64,000 nucleotides of DNA, taken from the NCBI GenBank assembly GCA_013397115.1, contig VWZW01001321.1, positions 124,001-188,000 on the forward strand, read 5' to 3'. The notes beneath the pieces are model-generated. The model was not told where the DNA came from. It saw nothing but the letters and a program-made list of their open reading frames with translations, and ran no database searches. The stretch comes from Edolisoma coerulescens. Taxonomy: Eukaryota; Chordata; Aves; Passeriformes; Campephagidae. The translations under genes were made by a program, and so were the position numbers. This document shows, piece after piece, positions 35,352 to 50,300 of the stretch (positions are counted from its first letter, which is position 1; every line of letters starts with the position of its first letter).

Positions 35352-38300
35352 AAGGTTTGAGGTAAGTTCCTCAGTGATCAGCGTGCAAGGGATCTTGCAG
35401 GAGAGTGGGTGGCACCATTTGGCTCTGGTCCCAAGTCAAAGGGTGTTTTGCAACTATATTGTCACCTCTTCAGATATGCTGCGGAGACTTCAAAGGAACA
35501 GCATTTCTGGAATCACATGGCTTGATAAGCCCAACGGGAGAAATATACCTAAAGGCCAAATATCCTTCATAAGAGACTGGACTCCAATGGCAGCTGTTAT
35601 TTATACACAAACTACCCACTCTGGGCAACCTAAACAGCAGCTGTATCCATGTATGAAGAGCAGAGCTTTCACTCAAGGCCTCAACGAGTAAGTTGAGGCA
35701 ACATTTACTGGCCCAGCCACCTGAAAACCAACTTCTGCAGGACTGTAGGAATATCTACCAGATTAGCATCACTACAAGGAATTGCAGTGAACTCCAGTAC
35801 CAGTGAATTATTATGCATTAGGTTTTCCTCTTTTTAAAAAAAAAGTATTTTAAATTATGTTTATAAAAACTTAATATTTGGCACACCTGTTCTGATCAAT
35901 TCCATCAATAATTGTTTTTTCAATGCCAAGAACAGGCAGACAGTGATTAAAATTTCAATTCACACAAATGCATGCAACATTTGCACTGGACTAAGCACCA
36001 AGTTTGCTTGCAACAGCAAATACAAAGAGGCAACATTTTCTTAAATGTTATCCTTTAGAGCAATGAAATCCCCCACAAATTTCTTTTTAATATTGTCCAC
36101 AATGCTCTTATAAGACATCTAAGCTGTGCAAGGCACGAGCATGCAAAGAAGAAATACTGACTCAGTTTTGAAGTGAGGATTCTCAATATCCACTGCCCAT
36201 GATTTTGTTTTCTGGATCTCCAGTTTCTGAGATCATTTTGCTATCTTATTTAATATTATCCTGTCTTACACAGTCAATGATTTTAAAATGTTTTTCTCCA
36301 ATATGAATGTATAACCTGGTTTTCAAGAGACTGCTCTATATGTAAATTCAGCTGAGGATTATAGGGAATATTTGATGCACATAATTTTAAGAAAAAAAAG
36401 AGACCTCTCTGATATATCAGGGTAGAAGACATACACCAGTAGGTCACACTGTAAGATTTACAGGACACAGGAATACTGGAGCACAAATGAGAGTCCATTC
36501 TCAATCAGGGATGTACATCTCTGAGTAAAGCGCAGCAGCTGCGAGAACATTGAGCAAGGATGTCCACAGACTTGATGACAGTGCTAAGGCTCAGGCGGGA
36601 GAACAAGCATCTATCCAGACCAACAGTGACCTCAGTTAACTGCCTCTCAGAGAAATATAAACACAAATACTCCTTCTGCTCCTGTGCTCACACAGAGCAC
36701 AGCTCTTTCTGCCGAAGGCCTGGCCATACAGACCAGGAAAACCCTGGGGTAATGCTTACTCTATATCAGCTGCGCTCCTGACACATACCCTGCCCCTGCC
36801 ACCTCGTGTGACAGGAGGGGAGGATGGGCTCTCCAGAATGACGGATGAGCTACATCCCGCTGGCTGCAGAGTGAGAGCAGACACACTGCTAATTATCCCA
36901 GTGGGGTCACAGGTCAGCACCCTGTGTCCTCCCCTGGGAAGTAGTGTTCCCCTTCCCATGGTACCATGGTCCATGGACCACAGTCTCAACAGCTCCACGG
37001 GGAAACGGTGCCACTTTGATCCTTTCATCCCAGCACTCTGTCAGCAGTGCCAGCTTAAAGAGGTGTCAAACTGGATACACGTAACACAGACAGCTGCCCT
37101 GTGGATGGAGGGTAGCATCCTTAAACTTTTTCAGGCATGCCTAACATTTAGTGTCATCTTTAGTAAGGCTGGTGATCCTTGCTTACGGTGTAGACCAGCT
37201 GTGGATGTGCCTGTACATGTGTAGGCCACGGTGCACGAGGTCGTGACAGAGAACACCAAAGAAATGTGGAAAGCAACGTACAACTAGGAAATAAGGGTAG
37301 GCAGTAACTGGCTAACAGATAGCTGGCTTTGGAGACAGTAATATTGTCTTACCTTGAAGCCCTTAGGGCCTTATAGATTTCTTACAGGATAATACTGCAA
37401 AAAATGCACACACCAGATTGATTTTCTTAGGAAATCAGTTTCTTAGGAAATTACTGAGTTTATCCACTGTTGTCTGTCAATAAGAAATTGTTTACTGCAT
37501 ACAGAGCTCAACAGCAGGCCACAAGACTTCCATCAGTACACCAATGTTTTCTTCTGCTTCCTCAGCCCGTTTTGAACATTTCCTCTTGTATACTACACCT
37601 GAACAGGCACAGGGGCTTGCCCAAATAGCCACAAAGTTTCTTTCTGCAATGTCCCTACTTCATTTTTTTATGAAGGCTGAATGCACACTGTCGGTACCAA
37701 CATTATATGTTACTGAAAGAGTTTTTAAGATTACTCCATTCCATAGTTTTCGTCAACATACTTCTTCTTCTCACATTTGATTTGCTTCTGGATCATTCTA
37801 TCACAAACTTGGTGGGGTTTTTTCCCTCCTCAGTCTACAAACTTGTTCGGCATTTTCTCATGCAATCAACCACAAGAGTAACACTTTCACTTACAAAGGA
37901 GATAAATAACCAGGCCTTGCTTTTAATTGCATTAACTAGGGAACAATTTGTTGCAGAAGTCTACAGATGGAGTGCTGCCCCTTTCCAGGCATTCTATAGG
38001 CTGGTAAATGAGTGCAGGGCCTTGCAGGGTATCAATGCCTTCCTCATGAGATTAAGTTTTAATCCAGCACTATCTCCCAAACATACTTTGCTGGAATACT
38101 TCATGAAGTCCAAGCAGTTACTAACACTAACAGAGCGTGCACAACTCTGCCTGTATGGGTGCCTGCTGTAACAAAATTCAGCTACAAAAATGCAGGAACA
38201 ATCAAACTTGTTACAGCGATTCATAGAGTAATTTCAGGTTGAAAAGCTGAACAGATGGCATTTGTGAGCTTTATTCAATATCTTGGACTTTTTAATTAGA

Positions 38301-41300
38301 TTCCTGTTCATGTCAGTCTGCTGGTTTACAGCAGGAGACCCCAGATTTCAAAGTAACCTTAGGAACCCCATTGCTCTGTCTGATAGAAACCACTATGCCA
38401 GGAAACTGCTGCAGGCACAGCTCCTGCTGCTTCCACCACAGGAACTCATCAGCAGGTAATTAAAAGAACCGAATTAAAGGGATAGTCCAAAAATGCAGCT
38501 ACGCCTTAGCCAAAATGCAAATTCGAGCTTTAATGCACCACACTGCTTTATAATTTTAGGATGCTCTTGGTATGTTTATCATTAGGAATCTCTATGCCGT
38601 AATTTTCTCCTCCATGCTTTCAAGTGGTTCTCAAATTCACCTTCTGCCCCTGACAAGCTCACCCTGGGTTTTCACTGCTTTTTGGAAAGCTGCATGTGGG
38701 CACAATGAAACAAAATGAAACAAAACATACTGACTGCTAAATAGCTTAAGAACTTGCAAGGGAATAAACAGTCCATCCCTCCCAAAGCACGGAGACGTGG
38801 CAAAAAGCACCAGCAGACTCCAATGGTTGTGGGACCAAATGCCCCAACAGACAGTAGTGTCATTAAATTTTAGAATCAGGTTCAATAGTTCCTTTTACCA
38901 ACACAGATCAAACAAAACCAATCAAACAAACAAAAAACACCCCAAAAAAACCACAAGCCCCCAACAGATTGACTCATACAGCAAATTAGGACTTTTATGA
39001 ATGCTGCAGTGCATAAAATCTCAGTGACACTTTTAACCTATGGCAATAAAGAATGGCACAGAACATCGGAATAGTAAATCTAATTGTATCAATCAATGGC
39101 ACAGGTTCACAGCTGTCCCTTTATCAAAATCAGTTCAAAGTTGACTCTTTTTGAGTTGTTTGTTTGTATTACTTTACCTCTTTGAGGAGGGAAACTCCAA
39201 AATTCAGAAGACCTTCTAGACCCATTGCAATCATGTTCAGCAGAACACTGACCACATCTCCAAATCCATTTTCATTTTCTAATATACCCTGAATGTATAA
39301 GCTAGTATTAAAAATAGCCTATTTTAGAGAAGAATGGGCCAAACACTCTGCTAGCCAAACAACAGCAAATGCAGAGTTTGTGCATATGTAGCATCAGTGC
39401 TCTAAATCCCTTCCGTGCAGCAAAACTCTAAGTTGTTACAAAATGTAGCAATGCTCCATTTATGCACTGATTTTAAGAGATGAGAGGGTTACTAAGTAAA
39501 CTGAATACACACATTCTAATTTTTAAGTGTTTGAATACTATATACCAATCAGCTCTAATAGTCACCTGCCTGGTATGTGTCCATCAGGGAAAAAAAAACC
39601 CTGTAACTCTGCAACAGTTTCTCCTTGTTTATTCAGTACAATTTTGCCCTGAAGTATTTTGTCAGGAAAGAAAAGCAATTCTGTCCTAGCATGAAATGAG
39701 ACCGAATCCCTCTGAAACTGAACCCCTTGCCAGTGGATGTGATTGCATCGGACAAACTCCTGGGGAATGAGAATTAACAGGATGTTTTGAGGTCTAACCA
39801 TTTTCCTTCCCTGTGATGTGCAAACTGCCCATAGCCCTAAACTTCCTAAAAGGTGGCTTTGTCAGGGTTGTGCAGTGGATTCCTGCTATGAAGTCCAAAC
39901 AAGTCTGGATTTTGTGATAACTAGTAGCATACATGGTGTAGTAGATAGCATGGTATTGACAACAACGTGAAGTTTCTTCTGTTAGTAACAGCAAACAATG
40001 CTGAAGCAATTAAAAATAATGAAAAGTTGAATAAATGCTCTCATCATCTCTTTACAAAACATCATGATTAAGTCTTTCGAAATCTCTAAAACAACCCCTT
40101 TATTTCAGATGACAAAACTAAACAGGATGGAGGAAACTTGCCCTATTATAAGCTCAGCTGCATCAGGTCTTTCAAACCCTCAACCAAAGCAGCTCTCTCT
40201 CTTATGTGCCATTCACAACATTTCTAACTACAGCAGACAGACATCTGACGATCTCTGGAATTAAACTGAAACGCCACTCTGTCCTTTAGGTGAGACATCA
40301 GGAGCAGGGCTCTCTTTGCTGATAATTTTCTGTCTAATTCTGGAACAATGCACTCTACACCAGAAACTGCTCATCCATTCCCTCTCCTTTGATAAATTTA
40401 CCACATCTCTTGCAAGCTAAGCAGAAAAAAGCCTAAACCCCTCCCTTTCCCTGCTAAGTATAGAAAACTGCATCTCTGCTGTTTACAGATTTGGAGGCTT
40501 GTCTGGACTGAAGTTTTGTAAATACAACCTATTTTGAAGTCATGGGCATTAAAATTTGGATTAATGCCTTGAAAGAAACAGTTCACATAGCCTACATTTC
40601 CCTCTGTGCTGATGTTCTCTATTGGTTGATTTTAAAGTCTCAAAAACACCCAACCAATACAAAAAACCCAGGGACTAAAACAAATTTTAACCTGGTTCTA
40701 TCTGGCTCTTGGTCTATAATGTTTCATAATGCAATTTATCCACTCAGAAATAAACAAAGCAACAAAATAAAAACAAACAAACCTTGCATAATTTATTTGC
40801 TCTCTAAATGTCTTCTTTCCCTCTGCATCATGAGTGAAAGCACAGAGAGGGGGTGAGGCGTCCTTGTGGCTTTAAGAGCTGAAAAACTTCTTGCTGGAAG
40901 TCCCTATTTTTGTAGTGCTGGCAATCTGAAAAACAAAAATTGTTTTGTTAACGCTTGTATCCCTAGATACAGAAAATAGAAATAAGGTTTGTTCTGAACC
41001 ACTGCCAACTATATCATTAACCTCTCCTACGAACAAGCCAACAGCTCTCATGCAAAAAAGGCAGCTAGAAACATCTTCACTCAATTCATACCTCACTTAC
41101 ACATTCTGCACTGACTGCTCACAGCTAAAAACTTCTTTCTACGTACACATGGAAAATAGAAACCAGTAAAACAACACGTTACAACCATGTGCTTCAGGAA
41201 GAGCTATTGTTAAGCTGTCCATGTTTCCATCTAGGAAACACTCAACCAGGAAAGGTGGCCAAAACGGGCCAGCACCATCAGAGTCCCTCTTCCACAGTGG

Positions 41301-44300
41301 TGGCACTAACCAGAAACTGTGCCTGTACCACAACAGCATTGCCTGTTTCCATGTGTTCGTATTTAAAGCTGCTATCAAATCCCAGCCAGGATTTAATAGC
41401 AAATCCTCTGCAAAATATGTGCACATCAGTTACAAATATCTCCCATGGAAGTTCTCTTGCACCAAGTCATGTTCTGAAAAGCCAGCCACTGCTTTTGAGG
41501 AGACTGATATGGAGCACCCAGCTGCTCTTTTGCCCACATTGCCTGAAAGTGCTAAGACAGACACCAACCTCGGTTTATGTGCACTGAACAAGTAGAGTGG
41601 CTAACTGAGCTCCTAAAAGCTAGCAAGGAGAACTTCATGCTCTACAAAGTCTGTCATTTTCATTCTGCAAAGTGTCAGACTGTATTATAATATTTTCTCT
41701 GATGTTCAAATTGGCACAGCTGATTTTAAACAGCTTCTTCATGGCACACAGCACCTTGTCATAAAAATATCCTGATATCTACAACAATTAAGCTGACGTA
41801 CAACAGAATTAAAACTAACACAAGAATTTTATCATACTCAAGCTTCCAAAGGCAGTGGAATTAGAGCAAAGTCCTAAACTGACTCCAGTGAAAATAAAGG
41901 CTGTTCCATTAAAATAAAATGCAGACAAAATAGCAAATTATACAAGCTGCAAAACCACCATACAAAATGATCGATTTAACAGCAGGCCAGCAAAGTAAAA
42001 AGCAGTATCAGGCTGCAAGTTACATCCAAGAGGAAACGTGAGTAATAAAATGTAACTAATAATTCTTAGTTGTTACACAAAAAACTACTTGTTAAGTTCC
42101 AAATACAATACACAGACCTGCTTCACTGGTGGGGAAAGGTGTGTATCTATCTACAAAGAACATCTAGTGAACAGACCACCAAAGCCCTCCTAATCATGGC
42201 TGTAAGAGCCACAGAGACAAGTGCTGCAGGACAAGGCTCCAAGTGTCATGATTATGGCATTCAGATAACACTGCTGTGACCCATGAGTCACAGACACCAT
42301 CTTTCCCAAAGTTCACAGCACTGCTACTGTGCCCAACCTTCATTTTTTGTCATTTTTCCTTTTCCTACACAATGGCACAGCATGGATCCACTCCTTAAAG
42401 CCACACAGGGCTTCCTTCATCATGGGGTCCAGTTCCTGAGCAACAGCAACTAAGACTCAAAAGACTTGGGCAATAGCTTGCTCTCATCTGCAAAATCCCT
42501 GAACTGAAAAGTACCCTTTTTCTTCCCATGTTCCAGCTCACTGAAGAGTGCTGCTTGAGCATTTTCCTTTCTGGCTGGAACCACATTTCCAGCTCTTCAC
42601 AGACATGGCTTCTTTACTAATGGTTTGATAGACATGGAGTGACACGCAGTACAGAGCTAAATGCAACACCTGTGTCAGGACATACATGTAATTTCAGCAA
42701 TGCAGAGTTAAACTCTGCCCTCATGGGCAAACCTGACCCTCCTGGATTTTTGCTGGCCCATAACTATAGGGGAATGCAGCTGGCTGTTAGCTGATACAGC
42801 CAAAGTGACCTCACAGTACTCAGTCATCACAGATACGTAAATGTACAGCTAAAACATTTCTATCTGCACTGGAACAGGCAGAAACAAGAACACAACATTC
42901 ATAGCAGGCAGATGGTATTCTACTTTTGATAAAAAAGAACTGATTTCTGGCAAAGTATTACAAGAGCTCCCTACCAGTCAGGTCTTACTTGAATACTTAT
43001 TAAGGATGATGCCCTGTTCTGTTTGAAGAAAACTTCCTGGCCAGGGTAGAGGAACAAGTTTTTTGAAGTCCTTCCAGCACTCCCAGTTAGCGACCTCTTA
43101 GGGAGGTCACAACGCTCCCCCGCAAGCAGTCCACCAAATATTGAAGGTAGTTTGCCATGGTGAATACAAACTTCCCAGCAATGCTCTGCCAGATCTGCAA
43201 TACCTATCTCCCCAGATCTGCACAATCTTGAATAATAAGGCTTAACATAAGAAAAATCTAGAGGGTAGAATATTGCTACATACACACAGATCTTTACACA
43301 TTTAAGTATATTTTTCTAGAAGGCTAGGAGGAAACGGGCATCTTATACCAGTGATCTTACAACACTCCTCTCTTTTTCCTTTCCCCAAAACGTCTTTAAT
43401 ACCAATGATTCACATCAAACTTCTACCAAAGGTGAAGCCCTTCTGAAGGAATCAATCTAAAAAAAAAACTTTCACGTGTCAAAAAAAAATAAATTAGTTC
43501 TTAAAAGAGAAAGAACTGCTATACTAAAGTAATAGTCACATAAACCTCAAGACATCCCAGACTGAGATTTTTGCTTCCTGCAAACTAACAAGGACAAAAA
43601 TCCCGTGCACTAAGCATGGCATATACAACACCCTAGGCTCTGTCATTTATTTAAGTACAGACAGGCATAGCTGTGAAAATCTTAACAGCATAGATTAGGC
43701 AGTATGTACTATGGTAATAACTTGGGTTTGTCATTCATCTTGGACTCACACTTTCATTTTCCTGCTGAATAGGGGGGGTACACAAAAATAAACACCAGCA
43801 AATGGCTAGCAGGCATGGCACTGAAGCAAAATCCTTAGTACAAAACTACCATGGGCCCTTCCAGCACTACTGTAAACAAAGACTGAATTACGTTATACAC
43901 ACAATAGCAACACTTAAGTCACAGATGTAGTTCCTCAACTGTGATCTGGGAAGGGCTGTACAAACTCGGGGCAGGTGCCATCTGCACAAGCAGGCAGCAA
44001 ACACCGACTGATGAGTTTTTTGGGGTTTTTTGCTGGGTTGCCAGACATCATCATTAGAAACTACAGCCCCTGGTTAAAGCCAGTATACAATGACAAGGTG
44101 CTGAGCAATTCAGGAAGACAACTCTAAAGACACCTCCATTCCCTTGAGCTGTAGTACACTATCTGTGTCAAAAAGGAGGTATGAGCTGCTACCAAACCTC
44201 AACAGGTCTGGCAAGAAGGGAGGAGAGAAGTGACGCTTATTATTCATGTGGTTCCCCCAAGGGTTAGCCACTGGTAGCTAAACCAAGTACAGCACAGTGC

Positions 44301-46551
44301 CCTGCTATAAAATGCACTGCAAACAGATCAACAGGATATACATCCAGACCTTGCCTTGTCAATCATGAGAGAGAGAGAGGTTTTAACTTCGTCTGTGACA
44401 TCTATGTTCAACCGGTGAATACCTCGTGGCAGCTGTTGCAGCTTTCTGCAGCACTCCATCAGTTTGCTGCACATGGTTTTTTTGGGTTGCCATCCCTCCC
44501 CTTTCCCCTAGAGAAATCTGGGGATAGTCTGCAGATCAGATGTAATACCATGGAAAGCTGCTCGTGCTTACGGCAAACAAACAAACAAAGAATCCCGCAA
44601 CTTTTTCAGCCCTGTTGAACAACTCTAAACGCATCATGTGTCATGCTGGACACAACAGAGTATATTCACACATTCAGCATATCAACAACTCCTGGGAGCC
44701 CAGTGACACACTGAGCTTCAGCTCTGCTCATGGGCAGCAAATCCTCTGGTCCTTGGGAAGAGACCATTGACCGAGCATCTCCATTCAGCCTGTCCACAAA
44801 GGCAGGGCTGTGCCACAGCATGCAGCTCTGCCCAGAAGGCAGAAACTGTCTGCACAAGGAAAGCTGGACTTCACTTCCCTGTGCTGGCTGTTTGTTTCAG
44901 GAAATTTCCCATCCCCAAGGCGAGTTTCAGGATCTACCCTAACTGCTCTGTCAGATGCAGAACGGAGCCAGGCAGATATATATGTCTGGGATGATCCAAA
45001 GCGTTTCTTTCCCCACCTTTCTTGCTATTTTTAAAATGTATTTCTGACAGCACTTGAATTTTTTTTTCTTACTTTTGTTGATGATTTACATTTCAGAGGC
45101 AACACACGAACAAAAGTTCTGACCTTTTTCCTAACCTTTGAGTGATCCTATGAGAGAAAGGAATATCTTGTTTACACTACTTTCCCTTAATTCACTGATT
45201 CTACACAAAACTAAGGATCATCTTCTAAATCCTCTCGGTACTCAGCAGTTTAATTAGAAAGACGATCATTGATTAATGCACTTGAGTTACCTGAAGAAGG
45301 TGTGACTGAATACAGATCACTCAGCCCCAGAGAAATGTACATTAATTAGTTCTGCATTAAACTGCTTTCCTCTTTATTCAACTTCAAACAAAGGAGCAAA
45401 ACCCCACAACACAGCAACCAAACGTTCAATCTTATACTTCTGAGATAATTTTAATTTTACTTTATTCTTTAGGAAGTCTCACGTTTTCTTGCCTTAAATT
45501 TCATAGTCATCTACTTCTTTTTTTAATTATTGTAATTTTACAAAATAAACACACCAAGGCTAGAGGTTCAATACACATTTGCAAAGCTCTGCCAAAGACC
45601 TGCAGTCTTGAATTAGTTGGCTCAGGCAAGGAAGTAGGAATGACACTGATAGTCGATGGGAATGTGCAGAGCATTAAGTGCATACCACAACTGAAACCAG
45701 GTATACTCTCATCTAGCCAGCGGTTTCAGTGTCCCCACCTAGGAAGACAGTCAAAGGGAACCTTATTTAAAGGGTTCCTCACTCTTTTTTAAGATCTCAC
45801 TAAAATTCCTCCAGCCACAGGCTGGTCTACAGCCTGATCATGAGACTTCTAGCCCTGAAAAGGAGGTAAGCCTTCCTTGACTGTATCTTTGCACCATAAG
45901 TCACACTGCCCTTGGTCTGGAAAAGCTCATGCTTCACCTGCCCTTAGAGCCACAATTCTGTCTGCAGATGTTCTGAACAGCCTCAAGGACTGGCTAACTT
46001 TTTCCACGAAAATTCCCTCCTGGTCTGTGCCCATGAATAGAAATCATTCCCATATCATGACCTTCTCCTTGCCCACTGCCCTGTGACCAAGGTAGACACC
46101 ATTTCCTTACCACAGGTTGAGTGACAAAAGCCCCAGGCGATTTCAAGCAAATAATCCTCCTGCTGCTTTGTCTCCCTTGGTCCAGGAAGGTCGCCTGAAA
46201 AGAGGCAGGTAGAGTTGGTGACTCAGCTTTAGGAGCAGCCTAATCCTTCTCCTGGTCACCAGAAAGTGACACTAGGAAGGCAGACATGGGGCAGACCAGA
46301 AAACCAGGCTAGGCAGAAGGGGAAGAGCAGAGCTTTCTCTTCCATATCCTAAATTACATGTTTCATATCACCTCTTCTCCCGTGCATTGCTTCTTCCCAT
46401 ACTTGGCATTATTTATTCACTTTCAAAGCACAAACCACCACGCAGAACAACACAGCCCCACAGACTCCTGGTACATGGTTAGAAAAGATTTTTCCATTGG
46501 CCTCTGTCAACTTAATACATAATCAATACATGGCTCCAGCAAAAGTCAAGC
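35352..46551. other. Non-coding; small palindromes and simple repeats
   Basis: The open frames at 36808-37224, 37707-38171 and 41189-41595 have no domain I recognise and lengths expected by chance. Small motifs are two overlapping 14-bp palindromes at 36956-36980, T6G4T6 at 44016-44031, a (GA) run at about 44367-44379, and short AAAC tandems near 38920-38935 and 44575-44588. A patch with TAAT cores and some CpGs lies at 38440-38640. Confidence 0.6.
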
Positions 46552-46651
46552 AAGAAAGCTGATGCTGCATTTTAAGACTTACATTTAAGATTTATATTTT
46601 TAAGAAAGCTGATGCATGCCATTTTAAGAGCATCCAGAAGCAATCCACTGA
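46552..46651 (+). repeat. Local direct duplication, about 50-bp period
   Basis: The segment 46552-46577 recurs at 46602-46629 with one small insertion ('aagaaagctgatgc' followed by 'attttaaga' in both). This suggests a single local tandem duplication that has since diverged outside the shared ends. Confidence 0.7.
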
Positions 46652-47251
46652 GAATCCCTTCCCTTCTGCCATTATCCCTCGTGGTGGAAATGTTCTTTCT
46701 CAAATTGTTTATTCCAAAATTACTTCATCATCAACTATGAAGAAAAGAAAATAAGCCTCTGTTATTGCAAAGGACTAGGAGCAGTAACTAAATCTTACTG
46801 AGGCTTCTGATGGTTTTGCCAACACCCATAGATCAGTTTTGAAAACAAGATGACCGATAGGGAAAGGACACAGAAATATCAGAATTGAGCCTGATCTATG
46901 TGAGGTCCATCACAAACCCTTCAGCTTTCTAGTGCTAACAGGATTAGAGCTGCATAGAGCACAAGCGATAGATGCATAAACCCCATCACCACCTTGGGAC
47001 TCTCAATTTCAAAACACTTTTGCAGTGAGGCAACTTAAGAAAAATAAACATTCCGAGCCAGGCAGAGATCAGTCATAAACCTTTTCTGAAAGGGAGATGA
47101 ACTCTCTTATTGTTATTTAAAGCAACACTATAAATCAGGCCAGATCTTTATAAAGCAACAGTATGGGCTTAAAGCAACAGCGGCATTATTCTGTCAGAGC
47201 TCAGGCTGAACACCCCAGGAAAGACAGACAATATCTGGTAGTCTTCAGGGC
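46652..47251. other. Non-coding, no recognisable feature
   Basis: AT-rich sequence without gene-like signal. Confidence 0.6.
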
Positions 47252-47356
47252 CAAAAAAGAAAAAAGACCAAAAAAACCCAACTAACCCAAAGTAAAAAAT
47301 AACAAAACCCACAAACAAACAAACAAACAACCCCTCCCCAATAAAAAAAACCCTTC
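47252..47356 (-). repeat. A/C low-complexity tract with (CAAA)n core
   Basis: About 105 bases with very little G or T on the plus strand, including a CAAA tandem near 47312-47330 and two A-run/CCC junctions. On the minus strand it is the same G/T-rich style as the tracts at 12091, 14752 and 35301. The cysteine- and phenylalanine-rich frame it creates on the minus strand (47245-47451) is an artefact. Confidence 0.85.
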
Positions 47357-50300
47357 AAAAGAACTGAAAACTGAAAAAAGCTGGGGATTTCTGTGAAATT
47401 CTGCATGAAGCTAAAAAAGCCCAGCAAAAAGTTGCATATATAGAAAGGCAAGCCTCATATTTTCTGTAAAGCTACCAACATTGTCAACAGCTCATTTCTC
47501 ACATCTGGTGATAGATACCATATTTAACACTTAGATATCTACATTTTACAGATCATATGCAGGAAGATACACTTCAGAAAATACGCTATTATCTTACATT
47601 TTCCCAAGTATTTCATTTTCCCTTTTCCAGAACACTCATCTGATATAAATTTTTGGACCTTACATCATGCACAAGAAAATAGCCTGGTATTTTAATTCTG
47701 CATGTACATCAGGACATTCATAATTGATCAAAAGCAACAGAAATGGTGGGATAAAACAGCTTCAAAGTATTAACCTGAAATATAGACCCGAATTCAGTCT
47801 CTTTTGTTTAAATGTTTTGAAAAAATTCAGCACATCAAGACAAACATTTAAGCGAAACTCTGGAGTTTCTCCTTCTCACTTCAGCACCCAAACTCCCTGG
47901 GTCACCCACCATTAATTCCATCTCACAGGCAGACAAACCTATAATTTGTCACACTGATTAAGTCTTACCTAAGATTTTATAGCACAGGGTCCTGAACTGC
48001 TTAATTGTTCTAGATCACCCTAACAGCCCTTATGTTTTTCTTCAAAATAAAGAGACTGAAGTTGTCACAGATGACAACATTTCCAATCACACGAGTTTTA
48101 ATTAGTGGCATTTTTGTTGGAAGCATGCTTTGAGATGGGCAGTCATAGTGTTAAAGGACAATCCTTACAGACTATCCCAATAATATGAAGAGGCTGAAAA
48201 TGCTGAATAGTGTATCACAAATACTGCAAGGACATCCATGGCAATATGCACCTTTGGGTGTGAAATGTGAATGCATGTTTGAAGGGTGGCAAAATATTGT
48301 TCTTTATCATGGTTAGCACAACAAATTAGCAGAAAGATTGCAAGAACAACCCAGTCATTTACACTCTGCAAACAATTACCTATTTGCTGCAGTCCTGATC
48401 TACTTCTTGGCCTGCGAACTTGGCCAACACTAGAGGCTGGAAAGCGCTTCCCTCTTCCTTTCCACCTTACTTGTGTAAATATAATTTTTCCCTTTCAGAA
48501 AACCTCCTGGTGCCTCTCAGAGATCATGACTGAGAAGGCAGAGATCTAAAGTACTTCTCACTATTTTGTGTTTTCTGAGCAAGATAAATATTTTAAAAGG
48601 GCTTGAGACAGGGAGAAGCAAGAGTTCTCAATGTCCTTATAAATTATAAATAATTTTCTTGAGAGATCATTAAAATGGGAGGAGATAATGCAAACTCCAT
48701 GAAGCCCTTAGACTCTGGCTGGAGCAATGCTGCTATATCAGCAGTAACTTCCTTCTCACCCTGTAGAATGACTAAGACATAACCTTAGTCTTGCCATCAC
48801 CCTCAAGTCATCAACCTGTGTTATCCTGATTTCTTAAACAGCTTGAAGATATCATGCATTAGATTCTTGGTTTTGTTGGTTTGTTGCAACGTTCATAAAA
48901 TTCCCCCGTAGTATTTTTATGCTTAGCTGTTTTTAAACAAAACAGATAAATCCATCCCCTCTATGGAAGTCATGATTCCAACAGATGCTCCTTTAAAGAA
49001 ACAAAGAATTATCAGTACAATCCTATAGAGTCTCCTGCAACCCGGGAGAAAAAAAGGTAGAAGACAGAAGTCCTTTTTTGAATCTTGTTCCCAAACTTTG
49101 GGCATGACACCTCTCAACCCCGGCACTTCTGAGAGTAGTATAAGGACTAAAGCACAAATTTTACTCTCAGCTTTATTGGAATTAACTGCATTAATGATGA
49201 CTAGTAAAACAGTAGTAATTTTTCAATTATTGCCTCATGTGTGCCTTGGCATAAAGCTTTACTGAATTTGGAAGACTATTAAACACCCAGATACCTTTTC
49301 CTCCAACAAAGCAAAGGCAGCAGGAATCATGGACCTACCCAGCTGGGTGTTCAGTACCACCCATCATAACCATCACCCCAGGCACAGACAGAGGCTGGTG
49401 AGGTTGAAGGCCATTTTATAAAGTGGGAGTATTCAGTGATGGTATCAGCAAACCTCTAACCTGTTCTTGCGAGCACGAGCAGATAACAATTTTCACCAAC
49501 TCTGGCGGGTTGGTAGATCTGTATTAATTTCCATCGGGCTGCAAAAAGCACCCTGACTCCCCTCATCTACTCCCTGAAGGTATAACAATGCTTTGAAGGA
49601 ATGACTGGCTAAATAAAGTTGACAAATCTCTCTAAATTTCTGTAATGCATTCTTTTAAAAACAGTTGGAGTTCTTCTGTTGAAAATCTTTCCAAGAGGTT
49701 TTTGCCTGAAGCAGGAAAAACACTCTGGAAATTTTTTCTCTGAATGACTGAAGGCTGAGCCAGAACTAAACACAGGTGAAAATATGATATTAGAATATGG
49801 GAGGCATGTTTAAGGGTGCTCCTACTATCTTTATCAACTGTATTTTATATCTAATACTGTGTAAAGCAGTTGGAAACGTAAAGAGATTAAAACAGCTTTA
49901 AAATCCCAGTGGCCCGCCCTTTCTGTTGTTCTTCCTTCAGTATTTTAAACAGCGGAAGGCTGGATTACTGCAGTTTTAGCAATATAAAGTTTGAAACATC
50001 CAGATTCTGTGCTGAAAATCCCTCTCTTGGGATCTGAGGCCAGGAAGGGACCACCTGGTTCAGCCAGTCCTGCTACAAGCAGCCAGGCACAGCAGACATC
50101 TGGTCACATAATCCATCAGTCCACATCACGACTCACAAAACACTTCATGAGGTCTGAATGAAACCTGCAGCCTTCAGAAGGGGACCAAGGCCAGAGACAC
50201 AAAGTGTACGAGAGAGCAAGAGAGACGGAAGACCTCACACAGGTCCCATCACAACGTGAGATTTTCTATACTAAAGGACACAGCTCTACTGCCAATCCCC

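Noticed and set aside
37707..38171. A 154-codon plus-strand open frame with ordinary amino-acid composition
   Set aside because: It has no domain I recognise and no splice or promoter context. A few frames of this length are expected by chance in 64 kb of six-frame sequence.
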